Source of the DNA: Thermodesulfobacteriota bacterium
GTDB lineage: Bacteria; Desulfobacterota; DSM-4660; Desulfatiglandales; Desulfatiglandaceae
Direction of reading: 5' to 3'
DNA length: 64,000 nt
NCBI GenBank assembly: GCA_028278625.1
Contig: JANQDY010000149.1
Location: 1-64,000, forward strand
Of the stretch, positions 17,546 through 25,131 are shown piece after piece (the first letter of the stretch is position 1; each line of letters opens with the position of its first letter). The notes under the pieces are model-generated. The model searched no databases and had not been told where the DNA came from. It worked only from the letters and a program-made list of their open reading frames with translations. The translations under genes were made by a program, and so were the position numbers.

Positions 17546-17553
17546 GTTCAGGT
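17540..17553 (+). other. Candidate bacterial SECIS hairpin
   Basis: CCTG-AGTT-CAGG (17541-17552, plus a flanking G-U pair) forms a small hairpin whose loop starts 20 nt after the in-frame UGA and has G as its second base. Bacterial SECIS elements have a G in the first two loop positions at about this distance. Confidence 0.45.
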
Positions 17554-17580
17554 TTGTTAGGTTGTCTCACTACCTCCCCA

Positions 17581-17790
17581 TATATGGCATCACTCAGAGA
17601 GCACCTTCTCCTACAGCCGTCCACCATGCGGGAGTTTCTGGAAGCGAGGGTCTTCGTGGAGCGGGCCACAAAATAGGATATCGAACACATGCGGCAAATT
17701 ATCCGGGGCCAGCGAAAGGCCCATGGGGACACAAATATCGACCGTTTCAGTTCCCTTGACACGCATTTCACGCGGCCCTGGCCAAAGGTT
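17581..17790 (+). pseudogene. Decayed GntR-family (FCD domain) regulator fragment
   Basis: In the frame from 17581 the reading LLLQPSTMREFLEARVFVE, an in-frame TAG at 17674-17676, then DIEHMRQIIRGQRKAHGDT and DRFSSLDTHF matches the first half of an FCD ligand-binding domain, with a piece of about ten residues missing before the stop and the rest lost. There is no N-terminal HTH. This appears to be a remnant of a metabolite-responsive GntR regulator. The remainder of the spacer to pirin has no supported gene. Confidence 0.55.
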
Positions 17791-17879
17791 TTATGGATGG
17801 ATAAAAAGGCTGAAGCCGAAGGTAAGGGCGGAAACGGGAGAGGGGAAGGCTAAAAACAGCCCGCGCCCGGGAGGAAATC

Positions 17880-18728
17880 ATGGGAAGCACACGAAAGATT
17901 CGCATCAAATTGACGGGCCAGCCAACCATTGAAGGGGCCGGTGTTCATCTGAACCGTCTTTTCGGTTACAACCAGGTGCCGGCCCTGGACCCTTTTCTGA
18001 TGCTGGATGATTTTCGTTCCGACATTCCGGAACATTACCTGAAAGGATTTCCGTGGCATCCCCACCGGGGCATCGAGACCATTACCTATGTGTTGAAGGG
18101 GGATGTGGCGCACGGGGACAGCATGGGGAACAAAGGCATCATAACCTCCGGTGATGTTCAATGGATGACCGCCGGCAGCGGTATCATACATCAGGAGATG
18201 CCCAAAGGGGATGAGAACGGGTCCATGCATGGATTTCAGCTGTGGGCCAATCTTCCGGCGAGAGAGAAGATGATGCCGCCGCGCTATCGCGGCATCACGG
18301 CGGACCGGATACCGGAAGTGGAAACGGCAAACGGGGTGCGTATCAAGGTTATTGCCGGCGAAATTGGTGGCATAAAAGGCCCCGTGGAAGAGATCGTCAT
18401 TGACCCGGAGTATCTCGATTGCACCGTGCCGATCGGTGAAACCTATGAGCATGAAACGGATCCAGGTTATACGGCCTTTATTTATGTGATCGGCGGAAGG
18501 GGGGTAACCGATCATACGGAGATTGAAAACGGAACCCTCGCGCTTTATGAAGCGGGGGATCGACTTTCCGTGACAGCCACGGGGGATGACCTGCGATTTC
18601 TATTGCTCACCGGAAAGCCCTTAAGGGAACCGGTGGCATGGCGGGGACCCATCGTCATGAATACCCAGGAAGAGCTGGAAACGGCGTTTCGGGAATATCG
18701 GGAAGGCACCTTCATAAAGGATCGGTAA
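17880..18728 (+). CDS. Pirin-family cupin
   Basis: A 282-residue bicupin of the pirin/quercetinase-like family. The metal site is visible as HPHRGIETITYVLKG followed by GDVQWMTAGSGIIHQEMP, supplying His, His, His and Glu. The second cupin (about 165-280) is degenerate, as usual. Some pirins act as quercetin dioxygenases, others as regulators; the role here is unknown. A ribosome site GGGAGGAAATC precedes the ATG. The neighbours suggest no pathway. Confidence 0.85.
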   Translation: MGSTRKIRIKLTGQPTIEGAGVHLNRLFGYNQVPALDPFLMLDDFRSDIPEHYLKGFPWHPHRGIETITYVLKGDVAHGDSMGNKGIITSGDVQWMTAGSGIIHQEMPKGDENGSMHGFQLWANLPAREKMMPPRYRGITADRIPEVETANGVRIKVIAGEIGGIKGPVEEIVIDPEYLDCTVPIGETYEHETDPGYTAFIYVIGGRGVTDHTEIENGTLALYEAGDRLSVTATGDDLRFLLLTGKPLREPVAWRGPIVMNTQEELETAFREYREGTFIKDR

Positions 18729-19038
18729 GGCGCAGGATTTAGGCTTTTTCAGGGGCACCCCCGTCGGCGGACATGGGATATCTCAAACCATGGGCCGAAA
18801 GCGTTGTGGCCTTTACCGCCCGGATCACACTTTGAAAAGAAGATCCCCGACCACGACGTGAAACCGCCTCTTTCCTGGGCTATATGGCGGTGGGGGCCGG
18901 TGTGGGAACCTTTGGCGGAGCGAAAGAGATGGCGGGACCTGTTGCGGTCCTCCGGGGTGGTGGAATTGGATCCGGAAGGACGCGAAGTGGTCAGAAAGCC
19001 CGGTTAAACATTTCGGGTTTTGAGCAGGAGAAATCAAC
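18729..19038. other. Intergenic region without a supported gene
   Basis: A short open frame at 18804-19007 (67 codons, Trp/Arg-rich, ending ELDPEGREVVRKPG) has coding-like codon use but no ribosome site and no recognised family; it may be a gene remnant. Nothing else is supported. Confidence 0.35.
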
Positions 19039-19521
19039 ATGGCATGCCAATGTACGGAAATCGCCGGCGATGAAATGCCTTTGTCCGAAACCTGTATCGG
19101 TCACCTGTGGGTATTTAAGAACCTGGCACCGGAAGAGCTCAAAGCCCTCACCACTGAAGCGTCCAAAAAGAGGCTTTCAAAGGGAGAAGCCCTGTTTATG
19201 CAGGGAGATCGCTGCGATGAGATGTTCCTGATCAAAGGGGGGCGCGTCAAACTCTCCAAGGTTCTTGAAGACGGCAGCGAATTGACCCTTGAGGGGATGG
19301 AGGTTCTGGGGCAATTGAAGATCACCGGGAACCCGGAGTGCATGGTTTGCGGCTTTGGGGAAACCTGTCCCATGAGCGCATTGCCCTGGATATTTGGAGA
19401 AGATACCGCCGTTACACCTGATAAGTTCTGCAAGGTGGAGGATCAGAAAGAAGTGTGGGAAGAGGCCAAATCCTTGGGAAAGGAGATTGCTCGAAAACTG
19501 GGTGAGCGGATGCGGATGTAG
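19039..19521 (+). CDS. Crp-like cyclic-nucleotide-binding-fold protein lacking HTH
   Basis: A 160-residue protein with the first part of a Crp/Fnr sensory beta-roll: LWVFKNLAPEELKAL, SKGEALFMQGDRCDEMFLIKGGRVKLSKV. After residue about 95 the usual roll and dimer helix are replaced by a Cys-rich segment CMVCGFGETCPMSALPW and a helical tail; there is no DNA-binding domain. Cys at 3, 5 and 18 resemble an Fnr-like N-terminal cluster arrangement. It may be an Fe-S or redox sensor working by protein contacts. The function is inferred and uncertain. Confidence 0.65.
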   Translation: MACQCTEIAGDEMPLSETCIGHLWVFKNLAPEELKALTTEASKKRLSKGEALFMQGDRCDEMFLIKGGRVKLSKVLEDGSELTLEGMEVLGQLKITGNPECMVCGFGETCPMSALPWIFGEDTAVTPDKFCKVEDQKEVWEEAKSLGKEIARKLGERMRM

Positions 19522-19605
19522 TGTTGGGCGAAAACCGCAAAATCCAACAACAATCAAAAAGCGAATACGGCGCCCAATTGCGTTGATTTGGAATAGATGC
19601 CGGGG

Positions 19606-19911
19606 CTATTTTACGGCGCGAAGCGCATGGGTCCGTCGCAACCGGGCCCATAGCGCGTCAATGATCATTTGAGAGCATTTGGAGATGTCGAAACTGCCAT
19701 CACCGCCCAACACGCGACAGGATTCCATCAATGCTTCATTCCCTGACCAGAAGCCGAATTTTTCTCTGATGTGCGGTCCAAAGGTGATGTGAAGGACTTT
19801 CAGTTCATCTCTTCCCATTCTGGCGATTTTGGCCCTTTCTTTCAGGGTCAATTCACTGATGAGCGTTTCTACGGCCTCATCAACGGTCTTCGGGAGATTG
19901 CTCGATAGCAT
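19606..19911 (-). CDS. DUF6794-family small protein
   Basis: A 101-residue protein beginning LPKTVDEAVETLISELTLKERAKIARM and containing LHITFGPHIREKFGFWSGNEALMESC, the pattern I associate with the DUF6794 family, which has no known function. It is soluble and helical. Its start overlaps the end of the upstream STI1-like gene by 32 bases, suggesting translational coupling. Confidence 0.7.
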   Translation of the reverse strand: MLSSNLPKTVDEAVETLISELTLKERAKIARMGRDELKVLHITFGPHIREKFGFWSGNEALMESCRVLGGDGSFDISKCSQMIIDALWARLRRTHALRAVK

Positions 19912-20413
19912 GCGATTTTTGGAGGACTTTTTGCTGAATCTCTTTTATCTCAGGATTATTCAAAAGCTCCATAAATTTCGGGTTCGCCATGAGGGTTTGA
20001 AGGTCGCCGGAATATATGGCTTTCATGAATTCGGGGTCTTTCAACAGTTCCTGAAATTTCGGGTCGTTCTGGAGGGAGTTGATACGGCTCATGATGTCCT
20101 TGTCGTTCATCATGGATTTCTGAAGGGATTGGATTTCAGGAGATACGGCTTTTGGGGGGCCGTTTTTGAATTGGTCCCTGTCCAGAGACGCATCAGGTTC
20201 GGACACAAATCGGATCGTCCGAATCTCCGATTCGTTCACAGTGAGGGGACCCAGGCTTTTTGAATCTATTTTATAGACGCCTTTACTGTGAGAGATGAGC
20301 TCCCCCACAATAACGCCGCCGTCCACCAGTTCGATCTCGCAAAACTGATTTCCGGATGCATTGCCGGAGAAGGCCAGAAGAAACAAGAGGAGGCAGATGA
20401 AAAAAGATCTCAT
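19880..20413 (-). CDS. Secreted protein with STI1-like repeats
   Basis: A 177-residue exported protein: a signal peptide of about 22 residues (FFICLLLFLLAFSGNASG), a small beta domain (CEIELVDGGVIVGELISHSKGVYKI) and a helical C-terminus in which LQNDPKFQELLKDPEFMKAI and LMANPKFMELLNNPEIKEI resemble the DP/STI1 motifs of co-chaperones. A periplasmic peptide- or protein-binding role is possible. It sits between a sulfatase-modifying-factor-type protein and DUF6794 in one minus-strand group. Confidence 0.7.
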   Translation of the reverse strand: MRSFFICLLLFLLAFSGNASGNQFCEIELVDGGVIVGELISHSKGVYKIDSKSLGPLTVNESEIRTIRFVSEPDASLDRDQFKNGPPKAVSPEIQSLQKSMMNDKDIMSRINSLQNDPKFQELLKDPEFMKAIYSGDLQTLMANPKFMELLNNPEIKEIQQKVLQKSHAIEQSPEDR

Positions 20414-20444
20414 AATGGAAGAATTCTTGTCATACGGTCAAAAG

Positions 20445-21374
20445 CTACCTTGACCCGCTTTCATCCTTTGGCGGGTCATAGACCAGGCGGAAACCGACGC
20501 CGTTTTCCCAATAATCAGGATAGTTGTAGTAACGGCTTGCGGACCGACAGCTTCCGGCCCGGCTGCTCCAGCCGCCGCCCCGGTTTATACGGTCGGTTCC
20601 CTCTTTGGGACCTGTCGGATCCACGACCGAATTTGGGGGGTATTTTCCGTACCAATCCTGGCACCACTCCCATACATTTCCGTGCATGTCATAAAGGCCC
20701 CATGCATTGGGTGGAAAACTGGCCACCGGTCGTGTCGATTTATTGGATTTCCCCTTTGGGCATCCGGTTGTCGGTATTGTTCCATTGTAGCTTGCCTGGT
20801 CGGTTTTCAAGCAGTCTCCGAATGAGAAAGGCGTTGTTGTTCCGGCCCTTGCGGCATATTCCCATTCAGCTTCCGTAGGAAGCCTGTACCTGTTGGATTT
20901 TTCAAGATTATTGAGTTTTTCAAGAAATACCTGTATCTCATTCCAGGAAACCATTTCCACGGGGCAGTCCTCTCCACACTCCTTGAACTGAGAAGGATTA
21001 TCCCCCATGACCGCTTTCCATTGCTTTTGAGTCACTTCCGTCGCTTGCATGTAAAAGCCTTTGCTGAATGTGACCCGGTGTTGGGATTCGTTGCGGTGGC
21101 GTTGAAGTTCGTTGGCCGGGCTTCCCATCAAAAAGCTGCCCGGCGGAATAAATTGAAACACCATGCCTAAGTCGTTCGTCATCTGTCTCGGCTGAGATTT
21201 GCCGGAGACCGATTCCTTTTTCTCAAAAACGTCGGGAGTTGCTTTCAGTTCAGTGCCCGTGACCTGCTTCGCAATTGTGCCTCCATCGGGACGGTTTTGG
21301 ACCTCTCCGCTCCAGCCGTTTACAGGAAATATGAAAAGCAGAAAAATGAAATAAGCGTATTTGACCCATGTCAT
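20445..21374 (-). CDS. SUMF1/FGE-sulfatase-domain exported protein
   Basis: A 309-residue protein with a signal peptide (YAYFIFLLFIFPVNGWSG) and a formylglycine-generating-enzyme-type domain from about residue 70: FIPPGSFLMGSP, ATEVTQKQWKAVMG, YRLPTEAEWEYAARAG, MHGNVWEWCQDWYG and INRGGGWSSRAGSCRSASR. The family includes true FGE enzymes and many non-catalytic C-type-lectin-like proteins. Cys pairs of FGE are only partly present, so activity is uncertain. The small spacing (31 bp) to the STI1-like gene suggests co-expression. Confidence 0.8.
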   Translation of the reverse strand: MTWVKYAYFIFLLFIFPVNGWSGEVQNRPDGGTIAKQVTGTELKATPDVFEKKESVSGKSQPRQMTNDLGMVFQFIPPGSFLMGSPANELQRHRNESQHRVTFSKGFYMQATEVTQKQWKAVMGDNPSQFKECGEDCPVEMVSWNEIQVFLEKLNNLEKSNRYRLPTEAEWEYAARAGTTTPFSFGDCLKTDQASYNGTIPTTGCPKGKSNKSTRPVASFPPNAWGLYDMHGNVWEWCQDWYGKYPPNSVVDPTGPKEGTDRINRGGGWSSRAGSCRSASRYYNYPDYWENGVGFRLVYDPPKDESGSR

Positions 21375-21428
21375 AATAGCAACGCCTCATTGGAAGGGTT
21401 GAATGAAAAGGGGGGACAATGCCTCAGT

Positions 21429-22721
21429 TTAGTGTTTTTGGTTGCCCACCCGCGAAATCAAATTCCCCGAACCGTCAAATTCCAGTTCTAATTCTTCATG
21501 TTGAATGTTTTGATTGGGTTCTCCATCAAGAAAATCGAGGCAGCCTGTCGATACCATCAGATTTGTCAATTCCAGCGTGTTCTTGACATGGATGATTCGA
21601 ACGTCTTCCAAGTCATACGGTCTCAGAGTTATCAGAGCGGCATGAATCGCCTCCCGATCGTTTTGGAAAGACATGGGAATTCTTCCTGCCTCCGGACAGC
21701 AAGCCGTTAAGCAGTTAATGAGGGTCGACTGAAAGTCAATCTTGTCTATCAATCGTTTTGTTGTGAAGTCGGCCTGACCGATACCCAGAGCGCTGCCTTC
21801 ACTTCCAGCCGTTAGATCCCGAACGAATATCCGCGTAATTTTCGGCAAAGGACGTTTCGCCCCGTAGGCGCACACATCGCGCCCCACTACGCATGGATCA
21901 ATACCCATGCCGCTGATGTCTTTTCCCATTTCATCAACGATAAGCAAATCGATTTCATCCAACGGAATTGTGGGCAACCAACTTCGTGCAGTCTTCAGAA
22001 GCTCTGTTTCAACAGACGCCACCTCTTGTGAAAGGGCCATCTCGATTTTGGCTGTTTCGTGGGACTGGTTTTCAAGAAGGCAAACTCCCAGAACCTTCGG
22101 TTTCCTTTTCAATAATTCTCTGCCAGCTGAACTGATGATTTCATATTGAGATCTGATGACAGAAAGACGATGATAATGTTCGGCTCCGATTTGGTTGCCC
22201 AAACCAATGGCCATCATTTTAATGATGCCACTTTCTACGGGGCCGATAAAATTGGTGTGGGGTTTAACCCGATTAATCAACACAATACCATCGGCCTCAC
22301 TGGCGAACTGATCAAGGAACAGGGGGATGCCATTTATTTCACCCATGGGTATGACATCCATGGTTGCCTTTACAGGCACACCTACGCTATCCTCGGTGAT
22401 CCCCCGAGCGCGAAGTACGTCTGTTTGACCTTCAACGGTTGCACCGCCATGAGATCCCATGGCCGGTGTTACATAAGGACGATATCCAGCCTCTTTCAGA
22501 AGGGCCGCAACGGCGCGAACGACGGAATCAAGGTTGGAGATTCCACGGCTCCCCACGCCTATGGCCACACTTGCTCCCGGGGGCAAATCAAATCCGTCCT
22601 TGACCTGGGGCCAACCCCGTTCTATTTCTTTTGACACATCTACTGCAGGCGAGCTGTCAAAGCGCTGCTGAACCATCCGCATTTTGGGCAATTCCAGCGG
22701 GGGCATAGCAAACGAATCCAT
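21429..22721 (-). CDS. Nickel-dependent lactate racemase (LarA) homologue
   Basis: A 430-residue Lar_N-family protein. Segments AMGSHGGATVEGQ, NRVKPHTNFIGPVESGIIKMMAIG and GAEHYHRL place His and Lys where LarA binds its nickel pincer nucleotide cofactor. LarA relatives racemise or epimerise various 2-hydroxyacids; the substrate here is unknown. The frame extends to a TTG at 22736, but GGGAGGA lies between it and the ATG at 22721, so 22721 is the start. It follows the GlcD-type dehydrogenase by 20 bp, suggesting a racemase feeding a stereospecific dehydrogenase. No larBCE genes are in the window. Confidence 0.75.
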   Translation of the reverse strand: MDSFAMPPLELPKMRMVQQRFDSSPAVDVSKEIERGWPQVKDGFDLPPGASVAIGVGSRGISNLDSVVRAVAALLKEAGYRPYVTPAMGSHGGATVEGQTDVLRARGITEDSVGVPVKATMDVIPMGEINGIPLFLDQFASEADGIVLINRVKPHTNFIGPVESGIIKMMAIGLGNQIGAEHYHRLSVIRSQYEIISSAGRELLKRKPKVLGVCLLENQSHETAKIEMALSQEVASVETELLKTARSWLPTIPLDEIDLLIVDEMGKDISGMGIDPCVVGRDVCAYGAKRPLPKITRIFVRDLTAGSEGSALGIGQADFTTKRLIDKIDFQSTLINCLTACCPEAGRIPMSFQNDREAIHAALITLRPYDLEDVRIIHVKNTLELTNLMVSTGCLDFLDGEPNQNIQHEELELEFDGSGNLISRVGNQKH

Positions 22722-22741
22722 AATGTTTCCTCCCAATAATA

Positions 22742-24142
22742 CTATCTCAAATAACCCTCTGTTCCGTCATCAAGTCCCATTTTTCCCGGGTTGAGGATAT
22801 TTTTTGGATCGAAAAGCTTCTTTACGGAGCGCATGACATCCATACTGATGGAATCGTGCTCCAGATGCATGAAGGGTGTTTTGGCAAGCCCTATTCCATG
22901 CTCTCCCGTTAGCGTACCGCCAAGTTCCACTACTTTTTCAAATAGTTCGGAAGAGGCTTTTTCAGCGCGTTCAACTTCATCCCGGTCCGTTCCATCGAAA
23001 CAGACCACCGGGTGAAGATTGCCGTCGCCCGCATGTCCCACGGTCGGCAAGTTGACGTTATGTTTAACGGCAATATCGGATATGGCTTTGAGCATATCGG
23101 GCACTTTGGACATGGGGACGGCCAAATCTTCCACAATGAGGTTATTGTTGATTCGAGCAACAACCCCGTATCCCGACTTGCGTGCGGTCCAAAGTGCTTC
23201 TGCCATTTCTTTCCCCTCGGTGTGCTCCACCGACAATGCGTGATTGCTCTTGAAGATCTGAACGATCTTCTCCATTTGAAATTCGGTTTCCGCCAAGGTA
23301 TTGCCATCGGTTTCGGCGATAAGAAGCGCTTCTACTACGGGCAGGCCCAGATCCGTATTCTGATTGATAACTTCCAGGTTCTGCCGGTCCACTATCTCGA
23401 GAGCGCTGGGGATAATGCCCGAGTACATGATCTGGTATACGGCCCGACCCGCGTCTTCCAGGTTTTCAAAGGTAGCCATTGCAGTTGAAATCAACTCTGG
23501 TTTGGGGTTAATTTTGAGCGTTATTTTGGTCACGGTTCCCAGGGTGCCTTCTGAACCGACGAAAAGCCCTGTCAGATCGTATCCGGAAGCACTGTTCAAG
23601 CATTTGGAGCCTGTATTCAAAACCCGACCGTCAGGTAAAACCACTTCAAGTGCCAGCACATAATCCTTTGTCGTCCCGTACTTGGCACCTTTGATGCCGC
23701 CCGCATTGGTGGCCACGTTTCCGCCAATAGTACAGACAGCCCCGCTGGCCGGATCAGGCGGAAAAAAGAAACCATAAGAAGAGAGAGCCCGGTCTAGATC
23801 GTCGTAGATGACTCCCGGCTGTACCACGGCCAACCTATCCTCTATACTGATTTCCAAAATTCTGTCCATACGCCCGAAATCAAGGACCAAGCCCCCTTGT
23901 TCGGGAACTGCGAGCCCGGCCAAGGAAGTTCCCGCCCCTCTGGGAACAACCGGGAACCCTTCCCGGCTTGCAAGTTTCATGATGTCTGAAACTTGTTCTG
24001 TGCTGACGGGCCACACCGCGAAATCGGGCCTTCGACGATGCTCAGAAGCATCTTTTGAATAGGCGATGAGGTCGATGAGAGAATCCGTAAAGTTCTCTTT
24101 GCCCACGATCTCGATAAGAGATTGTTTGATTGTTGTGTTCAT
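22742..24142 (-). CDS. glcD: GlcD-type FAD-linked 2-hydroxyacid dehydrogenase
   Basis: A 466-residue FAD-binding oxidase/dehydrogenase of the VAO family. The PP-loop is VVPRGAGTSLAGLAVP, with CTIGGNVATNAGGIKGAKYG and LFVGSEGTLGTVTKITL; the C-terminal domain ends with VCFDGTDRDEVER and GEHGIGLAKTPFM. Such enzymes oxidise D-lactate, glycolate or related acids and pass electrons to an Fe-S partner, Etf or quinone. No dedicated Fe-S subunit adjoins it. It is first of the two-gene unit with the LarA homologue. Confidence 0.85.
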   Translation of the reverse strand: MNTTIKQSLIEIVGKENFTDSLIDLIAYSKDASEHRRRPDFAVWPVSTEQVSDIMKLASREGFPVVPRGAGTSLAGLAVPEQGGLVLDFGRMDRILEISIEDRLAVVQPGVIYDDLDRALSSYGFFFPPDPASGAVCTIGGNVATNAGGIKGAKYGTTKDYVLALEVVLPDGRVLNTGSKCLNSASGYDLTGLFVGSEGTLGTVTKITLKINPKPELISTAMATFENLEDAGRAVYQIMYSGIIPSALEIVDRQNLEVINQNTDLGLPVVEALLIAETDGNTLAETEFQMEKIVQIFKSNHALSVEHTEGKEMAEALWTARKSGYGVVARINNNLIVEDLAVPMSKVPDMLKAISDIAVKHNVNLPTVGHAGDGNLHPVVCFDGTDRDEVERAEKASSELFEKVVELGGTLTGEHGIGLAKTPFMHLEHDSISMDVMRSVKKLFDPKNILNPGKMGLDDGTEGYLR

Positions 24143-24225
24143 GCTTTACTCCAACATATGCGTGGTGGGATGAAAGGAAACCATTTAAGCGCTTAACGGC
24201 TTCCCGGGGAAAGATCCGTTCGGTT

Positions 24226-24636
24226 TCAAAGCGTATCGTTTTCATAAACATTACAAATACAGCATAAAAAAGTTGCCTGCTCGCTCTTACTCAAGTTTTT
24301 CATGCCGTGTGGCTCCATGCTCGGTACGTAGATGACATCACCGGGGCCGCAGGTCCATTTCTCAGCAAGCTCATCGGTTTCGGCGTCAAATCGCCAGCAC
24401 TCGAACTGACCGCTCAATATGTACATGGTCTGGATATAAAAATGATTGTGGATGGGTATTTCTCCCCCAGGCTGTGCCGTAAAAAATCTAAAGCCGTATT
24501 CGGGGATACCCATGTCGTCCTCCCCGAACTTGGATAGCCAGCGCACACTAATGCCTTTGACATCGTATGTCTTGCCTTTATAGGGAAATTTCTCTACTTT
24601 GACGTCTTCACTTTCTTTCCAGTTTAAGACTTCCAC
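24226..24636 (-). CDS. Single-domain cupin
   Basis: A 136-residue cupin. Metal ligands are visible as IPIHNHFYIQTMYILSG and GDVIYVPSMEPHGMKN. The N-terminus contains a YKGKTYDVKGISVRWLSKFG segment preceding the barrel. It could be a mononuclear metal dioxygenase, isomerase or ligand-binding protein; no substrate is indicated. It is divergent from the AOR gene, with about 495 bp between them. Confidence 0.72.
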   Translation of the reverse strand: MEVLNWKESEDVKVEKFPYKGKTYDVKGISVRWLSKFGEDDMGIPEYGFRFFTAQPGGEIPIHNHFYIQTMYILSGQFECWRFDAETDELAEKWTCGPGDVIYVPSMEPHGMKNLSKSEQATFLCCICNVYENDTL

Positions 24637-25131
24637 TGTCTACTCCTTAAAAATGGTTGAAATATGTTACAAACCGTCTTGAATATTGTCTTCTCCGGGC
24701 TGGCTTTTTCACGTAAGATAGGGTATATCAATCCTGAGTGAAAGCCGACCCGATCCATCGGAAGAGTGGCTATTTTCGCCTGAGAGTTGGTCACAAACCG
24801 AAACATTCTAGGTAGACCGTGGATTCAGGTCAAGCATTTTTTGAGGCTTGAAGCGACACTCTCGGAACTTGTTGAAGACCGGTAACCTCTGGAATCTAAG
24901 GATAGTGTTATAAACAGCGCTAACCAATTTCACTGTTTGAGGATCTGGATCTTCAGAAAAGCCAATCCATTGGCGTTGGATGGATCGGTTTTCCATACCC
25001 GTTCATTTTTTCTATGAATTCCGTGAAGAATTTTGTATAATTAAAAGTTGACGATGGAAAAAGGTTTTTAAGGGAACGCATATTTTTTGGAAACTCTGCA
25101 AGCGCTAACGACCTAAAAGAAGGAGGGAAGA
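24637..25131. promoter_or_regulatory. Divergent regulatory spacer before the AOR gene
   Basis: No gene is supported. TATAAT at 25036-25041 is a consensus -10 box for the AOR transcript but has no good -35 at 16-18 bases, suggesting activator dependence. The AOR ribosome site AAGGAGG lies at 25121-25127. Confidence 0.35.

Noticed and set aside
23012..23663. Plus-strand frames opposite the GlcD-type gene
   Set aside because: They are antisense to a complete FAD enzyme and have no recognisable features.
24808..24996. 62-codon minus-strand frame upstream of the cupin
   Set aside because: No ribosome site or family; it lies in what is better explained as a divergent regulatory spacer.
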